The notes: generated from the sequence alone by a model not told the origin. 55,584 bases of DNA from an uncultured Bacteroidales bacterium (GCA_900316305.1 ONCM01000016.1:1-55584); one strand, 5' to 3'; numbered from the stretch's first letter, positions 25,277 to 33,180 are shown. Program-made: numbers and translations.

Positions 25277-26260
25277 ATGGCAACCTTATATCCGCTGAAA
25301 TTCACGCCCGTCCTAAAGGAAAAAATCTGGGGCGGCAACAAAATCGAAACCATTCTCAAACACCAAATCGGTCCGCTGAAGAACTGCGGCGAAAGCTGGG
25401 AGATTTCCGGCATCGTCGATGACGAGTCGGTGGTGGCTAACGGCTTCCTCGCCGAAAATAACCTCAACGAACTGATGGAAATCTACCTCACCGAACTCGT
25501 GGGCGAAAAAAACTACGAAAAGTACGGGTTAGGCTTCCCGCTGCTTATCAAGTTCATCGACGCACAAGACAATCTCTCCGTGCAGGTGCATCCCGACGAC
25601 GCACTCGCGCAGGAGAAGTACGGGCAGAACGGCAAGACCGAGATGTGGCATGTGATCCAGGCGGATGAAGACGCAGGTTTATATGTCGGTTTTAATCAGA
25701 AGGTTACGGAACAACAATACGTGGAAGCCGTAGAGGACGGCACGTTAGAGACCCTGCTGAAGTTCTATCCGGTGAAACCCGGCGACACCTTCATGATCCC
25801 AGCGGGAACGGTCCACGCCATCGGCAAGGGCGTGCTGCTGGCCGAAATCCAGCAACCTTCCGACATCACCTTCCGCATCTTCGACTGGAACCGCGTGGAC
25901 GATGAAGGCAACAGTCGCGAACTGCACACCGAAGAGGCTCTCGAAGCCATCCATTTCGAAGAAAATGTGGGCGATTTCAAGGTGAAATACACCCCGGTGA
26001 AGAACAAAACCGTAACACTTGTGCAATCGCCCTTCTTCAACACCAATTTGCTGGAGATGGACATGCAGGTGGAAAAATCGTTCGTCAACCTCGACTCTTT
26101 CGTCATCTATATGTGTCTGGAAGGCAGCGCGTTCCTCGTTTCCGATGACATTAAGGAACGACTGGAGACTGGCGAAGTGGTGCTGGTGCCCGCCGAAGTC
26201 GATCGCCTGACCATCATCCCCGACCCGAAAGCGAGATTGTTGGAGGTCTATTGTTCTTAG
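25277..26260 (+). CDS. manA: Mannose-6-phosphate isomerase, class I
   Basis: Zinc enzyme interconverting mannose 6-phosphate and fructose 6-phosphate, linking mannose use and GDP-mannose supply to glycolysis. 327 residues, the short class I form. The zinc site VQVHPDDALAQEKYG and the KTEMWHVI glutamate/histidine segment are visible near residues 95-120. The second histidine motif PAGTVHAIGKGVL is near 175. The typical opening YPLKFTPVLKEKIWGG and closing VLVPAEVDRLTI are present. It overlaps no gene, but a heptad-repeat hairpin fills the gap to the following methyltransferase gene. Confidence 0.95.
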   Translation: MATLYPLKFTPVLKEKIWGGNKIETILKHQIGPLKNCGESWEISGIVDDESVVANGFLAENNLNELMEIYLTELVGEKNYEKYGLGFPLLIKFIDAQDNLSVQVHPDDALAQEKYGQNGKTEMWHVIQADEDAGLYVGFNQKVTEQQYVEAVEDGTLETLLKFYPVKPGDTFMIPAGTVHAIGKGVLLAEIQQPSDITFRIFDWNRVDDEGNSRELHTEEALEAIHFEENVGDFKVKYTPVKNKTVTLVQSPFFNTNLLEMDMQVEKSFVNLDSFVIYMCLEGSAFLVSDDIKERLETGEVVLVPAEVDRLTIIPDPKARLLEVYCS

Positions 26261-26262
26261 TT

Positions 26263-26338
26263 ATTGGCTATTAGCTATTGGCCGTTGGCTTTTAGCAGCT
26301 AACAGCCAATAGCTAATAGCTAACAGCCAACAACCAAT
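26263..26338. repeat. 7-bp tandem arrays in inverted orientation, strong hairpin
   Basis: Four heptads of ATTGGCT type (26263-26290) are followed by six of AGCCAAT/AGCTAAC type (26297-26338), the reverse complement of the first set. Bases 26267-26282 pair perfectly with 26305-26320, a 16-bp stem. The array spans the whole gap from the manA stop to the first two bases of the trmN6 start codon. Confidence 0.85.
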
Positions 26339-27059
26339 GTTTCATTTCAAACAGTTTGACTTAGAGCATGAGCGTAGCACGCTGAAAATCGGGACCGATG
26401 CGGTGCTATTGGCCGCGCTCACGCAGACGGACACTGCCCAATCGGTGTTGGACATTGGTTGCGGTTGCGGGGTTATCGCCTTCTGCTTAGCACAGAAATT
26501 AGCAGAGAATCAGATTGTTCCGAACATTGTAGGCATAGACGTAGATGCGGACTCCATCGCGGAGGCGCGTAAGAACGCCGAACGTTTTCCATTGCTTCCA
26601 AACAACAGTTTCCATTTCGAGCAAATTAGTCTGCAAGAATTTGCTAATCAAAAAAATACGCACTCATTCGACCTCATTGTCAGTAATCCACCCTACTTCC
26701 ACGACAATCTTAAACCTCAGGACAAAAGCAGGTTACAAAGCAAGCACGGCGACGGTCAGCTGTCGTTTCAAGAGTTGGCAGATGGGGTTGACAGGCTGTT
26801 GTCGCCCGAGGGTCGCTTTGCGCTCATTCTGCCTCCGACAGAGATGGAAGAGTTCCATCAAATGGTAAATCAAAAATGGCATTGCGTAAAAACTGTATTT
26901 ATTCAACCAACAGAAAAAAAGCCAGTTTTCAGAATTGTTCGTGAATACTGCCATACAATTTTTCTAGAAACGAAGACTCATTTATCTATCCGAAATGCAA
27001 GTCTGCAATACACTTCCGAATATTTGGAACTGGTAAAACCTTATCTTACAATCCGTTAA
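26337..27059 (+). CDS. trmN6: tRNA1(Val) (adenine-37-N6)-methyltransferase type enzyme
   Basis: S-adenosylmethionine-dependent methyltransferase of the YfiC/TrmN6 family, which methylates A37 of tRNA-Val. 240 residues. Motif I is LDIGCGCGVIAFCLAQ (about 40-55), an acidic ribose-binding segment GIDVDADSIAEARKNAE follows, and the catalytic motif is SNPPYF (about 119-124), as in adenine N6 methylases. The C-terminal strands IFLETKTHLSIR fit the family. The start codon overlaps the end of a heptad repeat, so translation starts directly downstream of a large hairpin. The tRNA substrate is inferred from family membership. Confidence 0.88.
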   Translation: MFHFKQFDLEHERSTLKIGTDAVLLAALTQTDTAQSVLDIGCGCGVIAFCLAQKLAENQIVPNIVGIDVDADSIAEARKNAERFPLLPNNSFHFEQISLQEFANQKNTHSFDLIVSNPPYFHDNLKPQDKSRLQSKHGDGQLSFQELADGVDRLLSPEGRFALILPPTEMEEFHQMVNQKWHCVKTVFIQPTEKKPVFRIVREYCHTIFLETKTHLSIRNASLQYTSEYLELVKPYLTIR

Positions 27060-27122
27060 CTTATTTTGAGGACGAATCACATACGCCCCCACATCCACAA
27101 AATAATCTATCCAAAAAAATTC

Positions 27123-27130
27123 TATTTTTG
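27123..27130 (+). promoter_or_regulatory. Promoter -7 box of the acyl-ACP synthetase operon
   Basis: TATTTTTG, 19 nt before the start at 27150; it marks the start of the ligase-ACP-GNAT operon. Confidence 0.6.
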
Positions 27131-27149
27131 CCGAAAATTTGAAAAAATT

Positions 27150-28646
27150 ATGCAAGAGAACAATTATTTCCCATCCATGCTTCCTGCCGAGGAGCTCTCG
27201 CAGGTGAAGTACATTCCCACTCTTCCCGAATTTGTAACTTGGATCGAACAGAAATGGTCTGATCTTCCCTGTCTTTCCGACACGGTGAACACATATACAT
27301 ACAGACAAGTATGCGACCGTGTGGCACGCAAACGCGCCCTCCTCAACAGCTTTGGTCTGCAGAAAGGCGACAAAGTGGCCATTTTGGATAACTCCACCAC
27401 TGATGCTGTGGAGATGTTCCTCGCTGTCACTTCAGCAGGCTACATCGCCATCAACCTGCCCGCCATGCTTCCCGCTCAAGCCATTGTCGGCTGTTGCATG
27501 AAGTTCGGCGTCAAGGTGTTGGCTGCTGGAAAAGCTTTCATGGAAGCCGTAAATGGGGCTCCTTGTAAGGTTATCGCCATCACCGATTGTGCGGACCACA
27601 CCGCTCCTGTTGCCACGGTTGACAAGAACGACCCTGCCGCTATTTTCTTCACGGGCGGCACCACGGGTGCACCCAAAGGCGCTATCCTGCCTCACCGCGC
27701 CCTGATGCGCGGCGCCCTCAACGGTCTCTACGCCCCGGGACACCAGCTCGGTTGTCACCGCTATGCTTGTGTGCTGCCTCTTAGCCACGTTTTCGGTTTG
27801 ATTTTCAGCACTTTGTCTGTACTTTACAAGGGCGCATCCTGGTATTCTGTCGGCAACACCAAAGATACCATCGGCAAACTGCCCGTCATCAGACCCACCA
27901 TGATGGTGGCTGTCCCCGGCATCTGCGAAATCCTGCTGGGTCTCGTCAAGATGTACGGCAAGCCCTTCCTCGGTGGCGAACTGAAGGTTATCATTTCCGG
28001 TGCAGCTAACGTGCCCCCGAAACTCATCGGTGAATTCGACGAACTGGGTATCAACCTCTTCGGCGGCTACGGCATGACGGAAGGTGCCAACCTCACCACC
28101 GGCAACATCGATGTTAAAACCAGACCCACGTCCGTAGGTAAGCTCTATCCTGAACAAGAAGCTAAGGTTGTGGACGGCGAACTGTGGTTCCGCGGCGACA
28201 ACGTCTTCCTCGGCTACTACGGCGAACCCGAAAAGACTGCGGAGACCCTCACGCCCGACGGCTGGGTCAAAACCGGTGACCTTGTCCGCTTCGACGAAGA
28301 CGGTTTCATGTACATCGTAGGCCGCATCAAAAACCTCATCATCCTCTCCAACGGCGAAAATATCAGTCCCGAGAGCATCGAGGAACCTTTCTACAAGGAC
28401 AACAAGCTTCGCGACTGCTTGGTGAAGGAAGACGAAATGGATGGTCGTAAGGTGATCGCCATCGAAATCCTGCCACGCATAGACGATTTCGGCAACGCCC
28501 CTTGGGAAGAGGTGGAAGCTTACTTCAAAGAGCTCGTCGGCAAGGTCAACGCCACGTTGCCCAGCACACACCAAGTCAGTAAAATTACCGTGCGTAAGGA
28601 AGACTTCAAGCGCACTGGCGCCCTGAAAGTGTCACGTAATCAATAA
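27150..28646 (+). CDS. Fatty acyl-ACP/CoA synthetase (AMP-forming ligase)
   Basis: Member of the ANL adenylating family, activating a carboxylic acid as acyl-AMP and transferring it to a thiol. The start at 27150 (MQENNYFPSM) follows a promoter box by 19 nt. 498 residues. Motifs are the P-loop-like FFTGGTTGAPKGAILPH (about 166), GYGMTEGA (about 305), KTGDLVRFDEDGFMYIVGR (about 375) and the catalytic lysine region FKRTGALKVSRN at the C terminus. An acyl carrier protein gene follows 3 nt later, so the likely thiol acceptor is that ACP. In the ceramide pathway known from Caulobacter, such a ligase loads the fatty acid used downstream. The substrate is inferred. Confidence 0.85.
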   Translation: MQENNYFPSMLPAEELSQVKYIPTLPEFVTWIEQKWSDLPCLSDTVNTYTYRQVCDRVARKRALLNSFGLQKGDKVAILDNSTTDAVEMFLAVTSAGYIAINLPAMLPAQAIVGCCMKFGVKVLAAGKAFMEAVNGAPCKVIAITDCADHTAPVATVDKNDPAAIFFTGGTTGAPKGAILPHRALMRGALNGLYAPGHQLGCHRYACVLPLSHVFGLIFSTLSVLYKGASWYSVGNTKDTIGKLPVIRPTMMVAVPGICEILLGLVKMYGKPFLGGELKVIISGAANVPPKLIGEFDELGINLFGGYGMTEGANLTTGNIDVKTRPTSVGKLYPEQEAKVVDGELWFRGDNVFLGYYGEPEKTAETLTPDGWVKTGDLVRFDEDGFMYIVGRIKNLIILSNGENISPESIEEPFYKDNKLRDCLVKEDEMDGRKVIAIEILPRIDDFGNAPWEEVEAYFKELVGKVNATLPSTHQVSKITVRKEDFKRTGALKVSRNQ

Positions 28647-28649
28647 AAT

Positions 28650-28892
28650 ATGGAAAGAGAAGCTATTCTTAACGAATTAAAAGAGATCCTGATTCTGATC
28701 AAACCCTCCATGGACTTGTCCGCCGTGACCGAGGAATCGCAGCTAGTCCGCGATGTCGGCCTCGACTCCCTCACCATCCTGCTCCTCAGCCTCGCCGTTG
28801 AGAACAAGTTCGGATTCAAGTTCGAAGGTACGCCCAAGTTTGAAACCGTGGGCGAAGTGATTGATTACATCAGCTTGCATGCAATGAAATAG
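28650..28892 (+). CDS. Acyl carrier protein (specialised)
   Basis: 80-residue acidic helical protein. The phosphopantetheine attachment serine lies in VGLDSLTILLL (about residue 41), and the end is ETVGEVIDYI as in ACPs. It lies 3 nt after the acyl ligase and 19 nt before a GNAT-like acyltransferase gene and is not in a fatty acid synthase cluster. This suggests a dedicated carrier for the pathway rather than the housekeeping AcpP. A phosphopantetheinyl transferase that could activate it is encoded at 53722-54372. Confidence 0.92.
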   Translation: MEREAILNELKEILILIKPSMDLSAVTEESQLVRDVGLDSLTILLLSLAVENKFGFKFEGTPKFETVGEVIDYISLHAMK

Positions 28893-28911
28893 CGTTCAAT
28901 AGTTTACGTTT

Positions 28912-30027
28912 ATGAATACTAGAATTGTCAAGGTGGAAAGTCACAAGCAGCTGAAGCAGTTTGTGACTTTTCCCCTTCATCTTTATAAAAACTGCGAAAA
29001 TTGGGTGCCGGCCTTGGAAGGCGACGAGTACGACACTTTCAATCCCAAGAAAAACGGCGCCTACGATTTTTGCGAAGCCGATTGCTTCTTAGCCTTTCGG
29101 GGCGATGAGATTGTGGGACGCATAGCTGCCATCATCAACCACAAAGCTGATGGTGAAGAGAATGTCGTGCGTTTCGGTTGGCTTGATTTTATTGAGGACG
29201 AGGAAGTTCTCAAAACTCTGATCGACACTGTTGCCGACTGGGGAAAACAACGCGGGCGCACCGAGATGCGAGGTCCGTGGGGATTCACCGATATGGACAA
29301 GGAAGGCTTGCTGGTGGAAGGTTTCGAACATCTGAGCCCATTCACCTGCCTCTACAACTACCTCTATTACGGACCAATGTTGGAAAAACTCGGCTTTACC
29401 AAGGAGGTCGATTGGACTCAACGGACGTTGGATGTGAGTCCCGAGCTACCGTCCATGTTCCAGTTCGCCCATTTGATTGAAAAACGCTCCAATGTCCATG
29501 TTGTCCAGCCAACCAGCATGAAAGATATGTGCAGACGTTATGGCATGGAGATCTTCCACATGTATAATGAGGCATTCGCCCCCTTGAACGGTTTTTCTCC
29601 ATTGACAGACAAGCAGATAGAAAACTATTTGGATACATACGTGCCTATTTTGGACAAAGACTTCGTGGCGGTGGCCGTCAACGACAAAGACCAGCCCATC
29701 GGCTTCCTTTTCTGCGTGCCGTCGCTCTCCAAGGCGGTGAAAAAGTCCAATGGACGGCTGTTCCCCTTCGGTTTCATCCGCATCATGAATGCGCTGAAGA
29801 AAAACGACACTTTGGAGGCACTTATTATGGGTGTACTGCCTGATTATCAGCAATGTGGAATACCTGTTTTGCTATTCAAGTATCTGCACGAAAACTGCAT
29901 TAAACGAGGCATCGACACCATCATCATGAACCCGCAATTGGAGGAGAATTACAAGGTACAATCTTTGTTTGGGGAATATACCACCCATCCATTTATGCGT
30001 CGTAGGGCATATAAACGTCACGTGTAG
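28912..30027 (+). CDS. GNAT-like N-acyltransferase, candidate bacterial ceramide synthase
   Basis: 371 residues with weak GNAT features. Strands FLAFRGDEIVGRIAAIINHK lie near residues 60-78, and IMGVLPDYQQCGIPVLLFKY lies near 303-324, where GNATs bind the acyl donor pantetheine. It follows ACP and acyl-ligase genes and faces serine palmitoyltransferase and reductase genes. Bacterial ceramide synthase characterised in Caulobacter is also a GNAT-like protein encoded among such genes. The inferred reaction is N-acylation of sphinganine or its 3-keto form by acyl-ACP or acyl-CoA. The TAG stop lies in a palindromic repeat. An unrelated acetyltransferase role cannot be excluded. Confidence 0.6.
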   Translation: MNTRIVKVESHKQLKQFVTFPLHLYKNCENWVPALEGDEYDTFNPKKNGAYDFCEADCFLAFRGDEIVGRIAAIINHKADGEENVVRFGWLDFIEDEEVLKTLIDTVADWGKQRGRTEMRGPWGFTDMDKEGLLVEGFEHLSPFTCLYNYLYYGPMLEKLGFTKEVDWTQRTLDVSPELPSMFQFAHLIEKRSNVHVVQPTSMKDMCRRYGMEIFHMYNEAFAPLNGFSPLTDKQIENYLDTYVPILDKDFVAVAVNDKDQPIGFLFCVPSLSKAVKKSNGRLFPFGFIRIMNALKKNDTLEALIMGVLPDYQQCGIPVLLFKYLHENCIKRGIDTIIMNPQLEENYKVQSLFGEYTTHPFMRRRAYKRHV

Positions 30028-30051
30028 AGACGCGCCATGGCACGTCTCTAC
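30024..30051. repeat. 28-bp palindrome, copy 6, containing a stop codon
   Basis: Arms GTAGAGACG and CGTCTCTAC, centre CGCCATGGCA as in copy 3. Its second to fourth bases are the TAG stop of the GNAT-like gene. It lies between the two convergent halves of the ceramide cluster. Confidence 0.9.
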
Positions 30052-30055
30052 AACG

Positions 30056-30072
30056 GGAAATGTTGCATTTCC
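30056..30072. terminator. Small hairpin between convergent operons
   Basis: GGAAATG, loop TTG, CATTTCC. It follows the palindrome and ends 2 nt before the stop codon of the reductase gene. No T-run follows on either strand, so its role as a terminator is weak. Confidence 0.35.
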
Positions 30073-30074
30073 TG

Positions 30075-30869
30075 TTACAATTTATAGTAACTACCGAGGA
30101 TTTTTGCGAACCAACGGGCAGGCAAGATGCGCTTCAGAAGCACTGACAGGCGCTGCTCGAACGAGGCAACCACATAACCGTGGCAAGGTCTTCTTTTACT
30201 TATAATTTGGCTAATCTTGCGAGCTAACACTTGCGGTTTCAACCCACCAGTTTCGTCATGTTCCACCTTATTCATCGACTCGGCATAGGTCTGGTAAACC
30301 TGAATCGCTTCAGCATTAGGTGTCTTTTTGCGACTGGCAGTAAAACCCGTGGAGAAATCGCCTGGACGAACCACAACAACCTGGATACCAAATTGTTGAA
30401 TTTCCAGACGAAGAGCTTCGCAATAGCCTTCAATGGCAAATTTGCTGGCGGAATAGAAGCCTTGGAAAGGCAGACCCATCACACCGCCGATGGAGCTCAT
30501 CGCGATGATTTTGCCGGAACCTTGCTTGCGCATGGTGGGCAGCACAGCGGTCACGAAATTCACCAACCCCATGAAGTTGGCATCCATCTGCTCCCGAATT
30601 TCCTCCTCGGTAGCAAACTCAACAGGTCCGCCGATGCCCATGCCGGCGTTGTTGACCAACACATCAATGCGCCCTTCCTTGTCAACAACTTGTTGCACAG
30701 TACTTTTCACCGCATCGCGGTCGCGGACATCCACTTTCAGATAGTGCACCCCGGGGAGTTGTTCCACCTCACGACGCACCGTGCCATAAACAGTATGTCC
30801 TTCCTGTGCCAGCAGACGAGCGGTTTCCAAACCGAAACCGGACGAGATTCCTGTAATCAGTACAACCAT
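30075..30869 (-). CDS. Short-chain dehydrogenase, candidate 3-ketosphinganine/3-ketoceramide reductase
   Basis: Classical SDR of 264 residues. The NAD(P) motif TGISSGFG is at residues 6-13, NNAG near 82, the catalytic serine in AMSSIGGVMG, and the YSASK Tyr/Lys pair near 141-145. The C-terminal ~70 residues are longer than in simple SDRs and end SVLLKRILPARWFAKILGSY, possibly membrane associated. It starts 2 nt after the stop of the serine palmitoyltransferase-like gene, so the two are translationally coupled. This pairing is the basis for proposing reduction of the 3-keto sphingoid base or ketoceramide; SDR sequence alone does not give the substrate. Confidence 0.75.
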   Translation of the reverse strand: MVVLITGISSGFGLETARLLAQEGHTVYGTVRREVEQLPGVHYLKVDVRDRDAVKSTVQQVVDKEGRIDVLVNNAGMGIGGPVEFATEEEIREQMDANFMGLVNFVTAVLPTMRKQGSGKIIAMSSIGGVMGLPFQGFYSASKFAIEGYCEALRLEIQQFGIQVVVVRPGDFSTGFTASRKKTPNAEAIQVYQTYAESMNKVEHDETGGLKPQVLARKISQIISKRRPCHGYVVASFEQRLSVLLKRILPARWFAKILGSYYKL

Positions 30870-30871
30870 AA

Positions 30872-32062
30872 TTATATGATTCCGGCTTCTTTAAATGCCT
30901 TGGTGATTTTGTCAATAGCTTCATCCACCTGCTCGTAGGTGTGGGTGGCCATCAGGGCGAAACGGATCAATACATCGTTTTCGGGAACGGCGGGGGCGAT
31001 GACCGGCGTGACGAAAACACCATCTTCCAGCAGACGGGAGCAAAGCCAGAAAGCCTTCTCCGAATTACGCACAAACAGAGGGATGATGGGCGTTTCGCTA
31101 CGACCCGTGTCGAAGCCACGCTCCTTGAATTGGTTGCGGGCGTAGTTGCTCACGTCCCAAAGGTGCTGGATACGCTCCGGTTCGTCCAACATAATATCGA
31201 TAGCCCTGCTGACCGCAGCCACGTTGGACGGCGGCATACTGGCGCTGAAAATCAGCGAACGGGCGTTGTGTTTCAGGTAATTAATGGTGTCTGCATCGGA
31301 AGCGATGAAACCACCCAACGAACCAAATGACTTTGAGAAGGTGCCCATGATGAGATCCACCTTGTCGGTCAGTCCAAAGTGGTCGGCCGTACCCCTGCCC
31401 TGGTGACCCAAAACACCCAAGGAGTGGGCATCATCAAGCATGATGTCGGCATCGTATTTCTCCGCCAGAGCCACCATTTCGGGCAGCGGGACGATATCGC
31501 CTTCCATGGAGAAGACACCGTCAGCAACAATCAACTTGATGGCTTCCGGATCGCATTGCTGCAGACATTTTTCCAAACTCTCCATATCGTTGTGGGCATA
31601 TTTCAGCGATTTGCCGAACGCCAACCGGCTACCCTCGATGATGGAGGCGTGGTTGAGCCTGTCGAGCAGCAAGTAGTCGTTGCGGCCGCACAGCGCGGAG
31701 ACCACTCCCAAGTTCACTTGGAAGCCCGTACTGAAGCACAACGCTCCATCCTTGCCCACGAGTCGAGCGAGTTTCTCCTCAAGTTCAACATGAATGTCAA
31801 GAGTGCCATTGAGGAAACGCGAGCCAGAACAGCTTGTGCCGTATTTGTCGATGGCGGCCTTGGCGGCCTCTTTCAGGCGGGGATCGTTGGATAGACCCAG
31901 ATAGCTGTTCGAACTGAACATCAGCACATCCTTGCCCTGTATCTTCACCACCGTGCTCTGTTCCGACTCGATAGCCTTATAATATGGATAGATTCCTTTT
32001 GCTTTTGCAATTTGCGGCGCCCTATACTGCGCACATCTGTTTCGTAGAATATGGGATTTCAT
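30872..32062 (-). CDS. spt: Serine palmitoyltransferase (alpha-oxoamine synthase family)
   Basis: PLP enzyme of the alpha-oxoamine synthase family, condensing an amino acid with an acyl thioester and releasing CO2. 396 residues. Landmarks are GIYPYYKAIESEQSTVVKI, FSSNSYLGLSNDP, SGSRFLNGTLDIHVELEEKL, LDRLNHASI, DDAHSLGVLGHQGRG near 209, and the PLP lysine in GTFSKSFGSLGG near 242. The GIYPYY opening and overall pattern match the serine palmitoyltransferases of Bacteroidota more than glycine C-acetyltransferase or BioF, and no biotin or threonine-degradation gene is nearby. It makes 3-ketosphinganine, the first step of sphingolipid synthesis. 8-amino-7-oxononanoate synthase remains the main alternative. 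Confidence 0.8.
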   Translation of the reverse strand: MKSHILRNRCAQYRAPQIAKAKGIYPYYKAIESEQSTVVKIQGKDVLMFSSNSYLGLSNDPRLKEAAKAAIDKYGTSCSGSRFLNGTLDIHVELEEKLARLVGKDGALCFSTGFQVNLGVVSALCGRNDYLLLDRLNHASIIEGSRLAFGKSLKYAHNDMESLEKCLQQCDPEAIKLIVADGVFSMEGDIVPLPEMVALAEKYDADIMLDDAHSLGVLGHQGRGTADHFGLTDKVDLIMGTFSKSFGSLGGFIASDADTINYLKHNARSLIFSASMPPSNVAAVSRAIDIMLDEPERIQHLWDVSNYARNQFKERGFDTGRSETPIIPLFVRNSEKAFWLCSRLLEDGVFVTPVIAPAVPENDVLIRFALMATHTYEQVDEAIDKITKAFKEAGII

Positions 32063-32091
32063 AAAATTTCATCAATTCAAAAATGAGGCCG

Positions 32092-32099
32092 CAAAATTA
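32092..32099 (-). promoter_or_regulatory. Promoter -7 box of the spt-reductase operon
   Basis: Minus-strand TAATTTTG, 29 nt before the spt start at 32062. Confidence 0.5.
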
Positions 32100-32155
32100 A
32101 CATTTTTTTAGAGTTGATGCTCAAAAAATTATGTACAGCATATCGAAAAAAATCG

Positions 32156-32163
32156 TATCTTTG
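32156..32163 (+). promoter_or_regulatory. Promoter -7 box of tRNA-Ala
   Basis: TATCTTTG, 18 nt before the first base of the tRNA. Confidence 0.6.
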
Positions 32164-32181
32164 CCGCCGATTTCAAACGAT

Positions 32182-32255
32182 GGGGCGTTAGCTCAGTTGG
32201 CTAGAGCGTTTGACTGGCAGTCAAGAGGTCGTGAGTTCGATTCTCATACGCTCCA
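32182..32255 (+). tRNA. tRNA-Ala (anticodon GGC)
   Basis: A 74-nt cloverleaf. Acceptor stem GGGGCGT pairs with ACGCTCC and contains the G3-U70 pair that identifies alanine tRNA. D-arm AGCTCAGTTGGCTAGAGC; anticodon loop CTGGCAG with anticodon GGC at 34-36; T-arm GTGAG-TTCGATT-CTCAT; discriminator A. The 3' CCA is not encoded. It has its own promoter and terminator. Confidence 0.97.
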
Positions 32256-32260
32256 CACAA

Positions 32261-32293
32261 AAAAGCACCTGCGGTTTCGCAGGTGTTTTTTTT
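32261..32293. terminator. Bidirectional terminator of tRNA-Ala and merR
   Basis: Stem CACCTGCG (32266-32273), loop GTTT, CGCAGGTG (32278-32285). T-runs follow on both strands (eight T on plus, six on minus), so it can end the tRNA transcript and the convergent smpB-merR transcript. Confidence 0.88.
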
Positions 32294-32312
32294 ATTGCAT
32301 AAACACATAACT

Positions 32313-32681
32313 TCATTTCAATAACGCCTTCACTTCCAGTAATTTCTCTTTGATTTTAGTCAAGGTATCTACAATACTTGCCGCCTCTGCCTCCTTCACG
32401 AAATCGTTCTTGATGGCAGTCTTAGCTCCCTGTAAGGTGTAACCTTTCACCTTGGTAAGATATTGGATTGTACGCAGGATGCCGATGTCGTTTTTGGAGT
32501 AGAAACGGTCGCCTTTTTTGTTTTTACGGGGCTTGATCATGTCAAACTCTTTCTCCCAAAAACGCAAGGTGGAAGCCGGAAGATCTAGCGCTTCAGCAGT
32601 TTCGCCAATACTGAACCACAGTTTCTCCTGTTCGGCAATAGACTCAGGCAACGAGTCGGATATGGGCAGATTCTCTTCCAT
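32313..32681 (-). CDS. MerR-family transcriptional regulator (122 aa)
   Basis: Winged helix-turn-helix regulator. The N-terminal domain reads KLWFSIGETAEALDLPASTL then RFWEKEFDMIKPRKNKKGDR, the standard MerR recognition helix and wing (RFWExEF...RxYS). A short helix (IVDTLTKIKEKLLEVKALLK) follows for dimerisation; no effector-binding domain with cysteines is present. It starts 6 nt after the smpB stop and is probably co-transcribed with it. MerR proteins of this short form with a RFWEKEF motif are common and uncharacterised in Bacteroidota. Target genes are unknown. Confidence 0.88.
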   Translation of the reverse strand: MEENLPISDSLPESIAEQEKLWFSIGETAEALDLPASTLRFWEKEFDMIKPRKNKKGDRFYSKNDIGILRTIQYLTKVKGYTLQGAKTAIKNDFVKEAEAASIVDTLTKIKEKLLEVKALLK

Positions 32682-32687
32682 AGTCGG

Positions 32688-33143
32688 TTATTCTTCGTCG
32701 GTGCGGCGACGTTGGTCGCGTTCCTTGATGGTTTCGCGTTTGTCGTACATTTTCTTACCTTTAGCCAGACAGATATCCAGCTTGGCGTAGCCGTTCTCGT
32801 TGATCCATAACAATGTAGGGATGATGGTGAAGCCGCGCTCGTTGAGTTTGGTCATGAGTTTGCGCATCTCTTTGCGCTGGAGCAGCAACTTGCGGTCGCG
32901 CTTCGGCTGGTGGTTGTTGTAGCTGCCCTGCGCATACTCACTGATGTGCATGTTGTGCACCCATAACTCATTGTTAATGAATGTACAATACGCATCTGTG
33001 ATATTCGCGCGCCCCGCCCGGATGGATTTAATCTCCGTGCCGGTCAGCACAATACCCGCCGTGTAGGAAGTATGCAAGTAGTACAAAAACTCCGCCTTCC
33101 TGTTCTTGATCGCAATCTGAGTGTCCTGTTTTCTCTTTCCCAT
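32688..33143 (-). CDS. smpB: SsrA-binding protein (trans-translation)
   Basis: Binds tmRNA and delivers it to stalled ribosomes for rescue and tagging of incomplete proteins. 151 residues from the start at 33143 ([19 protein letters not shown]), which fits family length and leaves a TATTTTTG box 17 nt upstream. Landmarks are [40 protein letters not shown], the RKLLLHR-like [11 protein letters not shown], and the C-terminal basic tail [18 protein letters not shown]. tmRNA itself was not found in the window. Confidence 0.96.
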   Translation of the reverse strand: MGKRKQDTQIAIKNRKAEFLYYLHTSYTAGIVLTGTEIKSIRAGRANITDAYCTFINNELWVHNMHISEYAQGSYNNHQPKRDRKLLLQRKEMRKLMTKLNERGFTIIPTLLWINENGYAKLDICLAKGKKMYDKRETIKERDQRRRTDEE

Positions 33144-33160
33144 AATCTTAGAATCGGCCG

Positions 33161-33168
33161 CAAAAATA
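33161..33168 (-). promoter_or_regulatory. Promoter -7 box of smpB-merR
   Basis: Minus-strand TATTTTTG, 17 nt before the smpB start at 33143. Confidence 0.55.
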
Positions 33169-33180
33169 CGAATTTTTAAG

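Noticed and set aside
32182-32255. tRNA-Ala as an integration site for a mobile element
   Set aside because: No integrase, direct repeat of the tRNA 3' end or foreign-looking block follows; both flanks are housekeeping genes.
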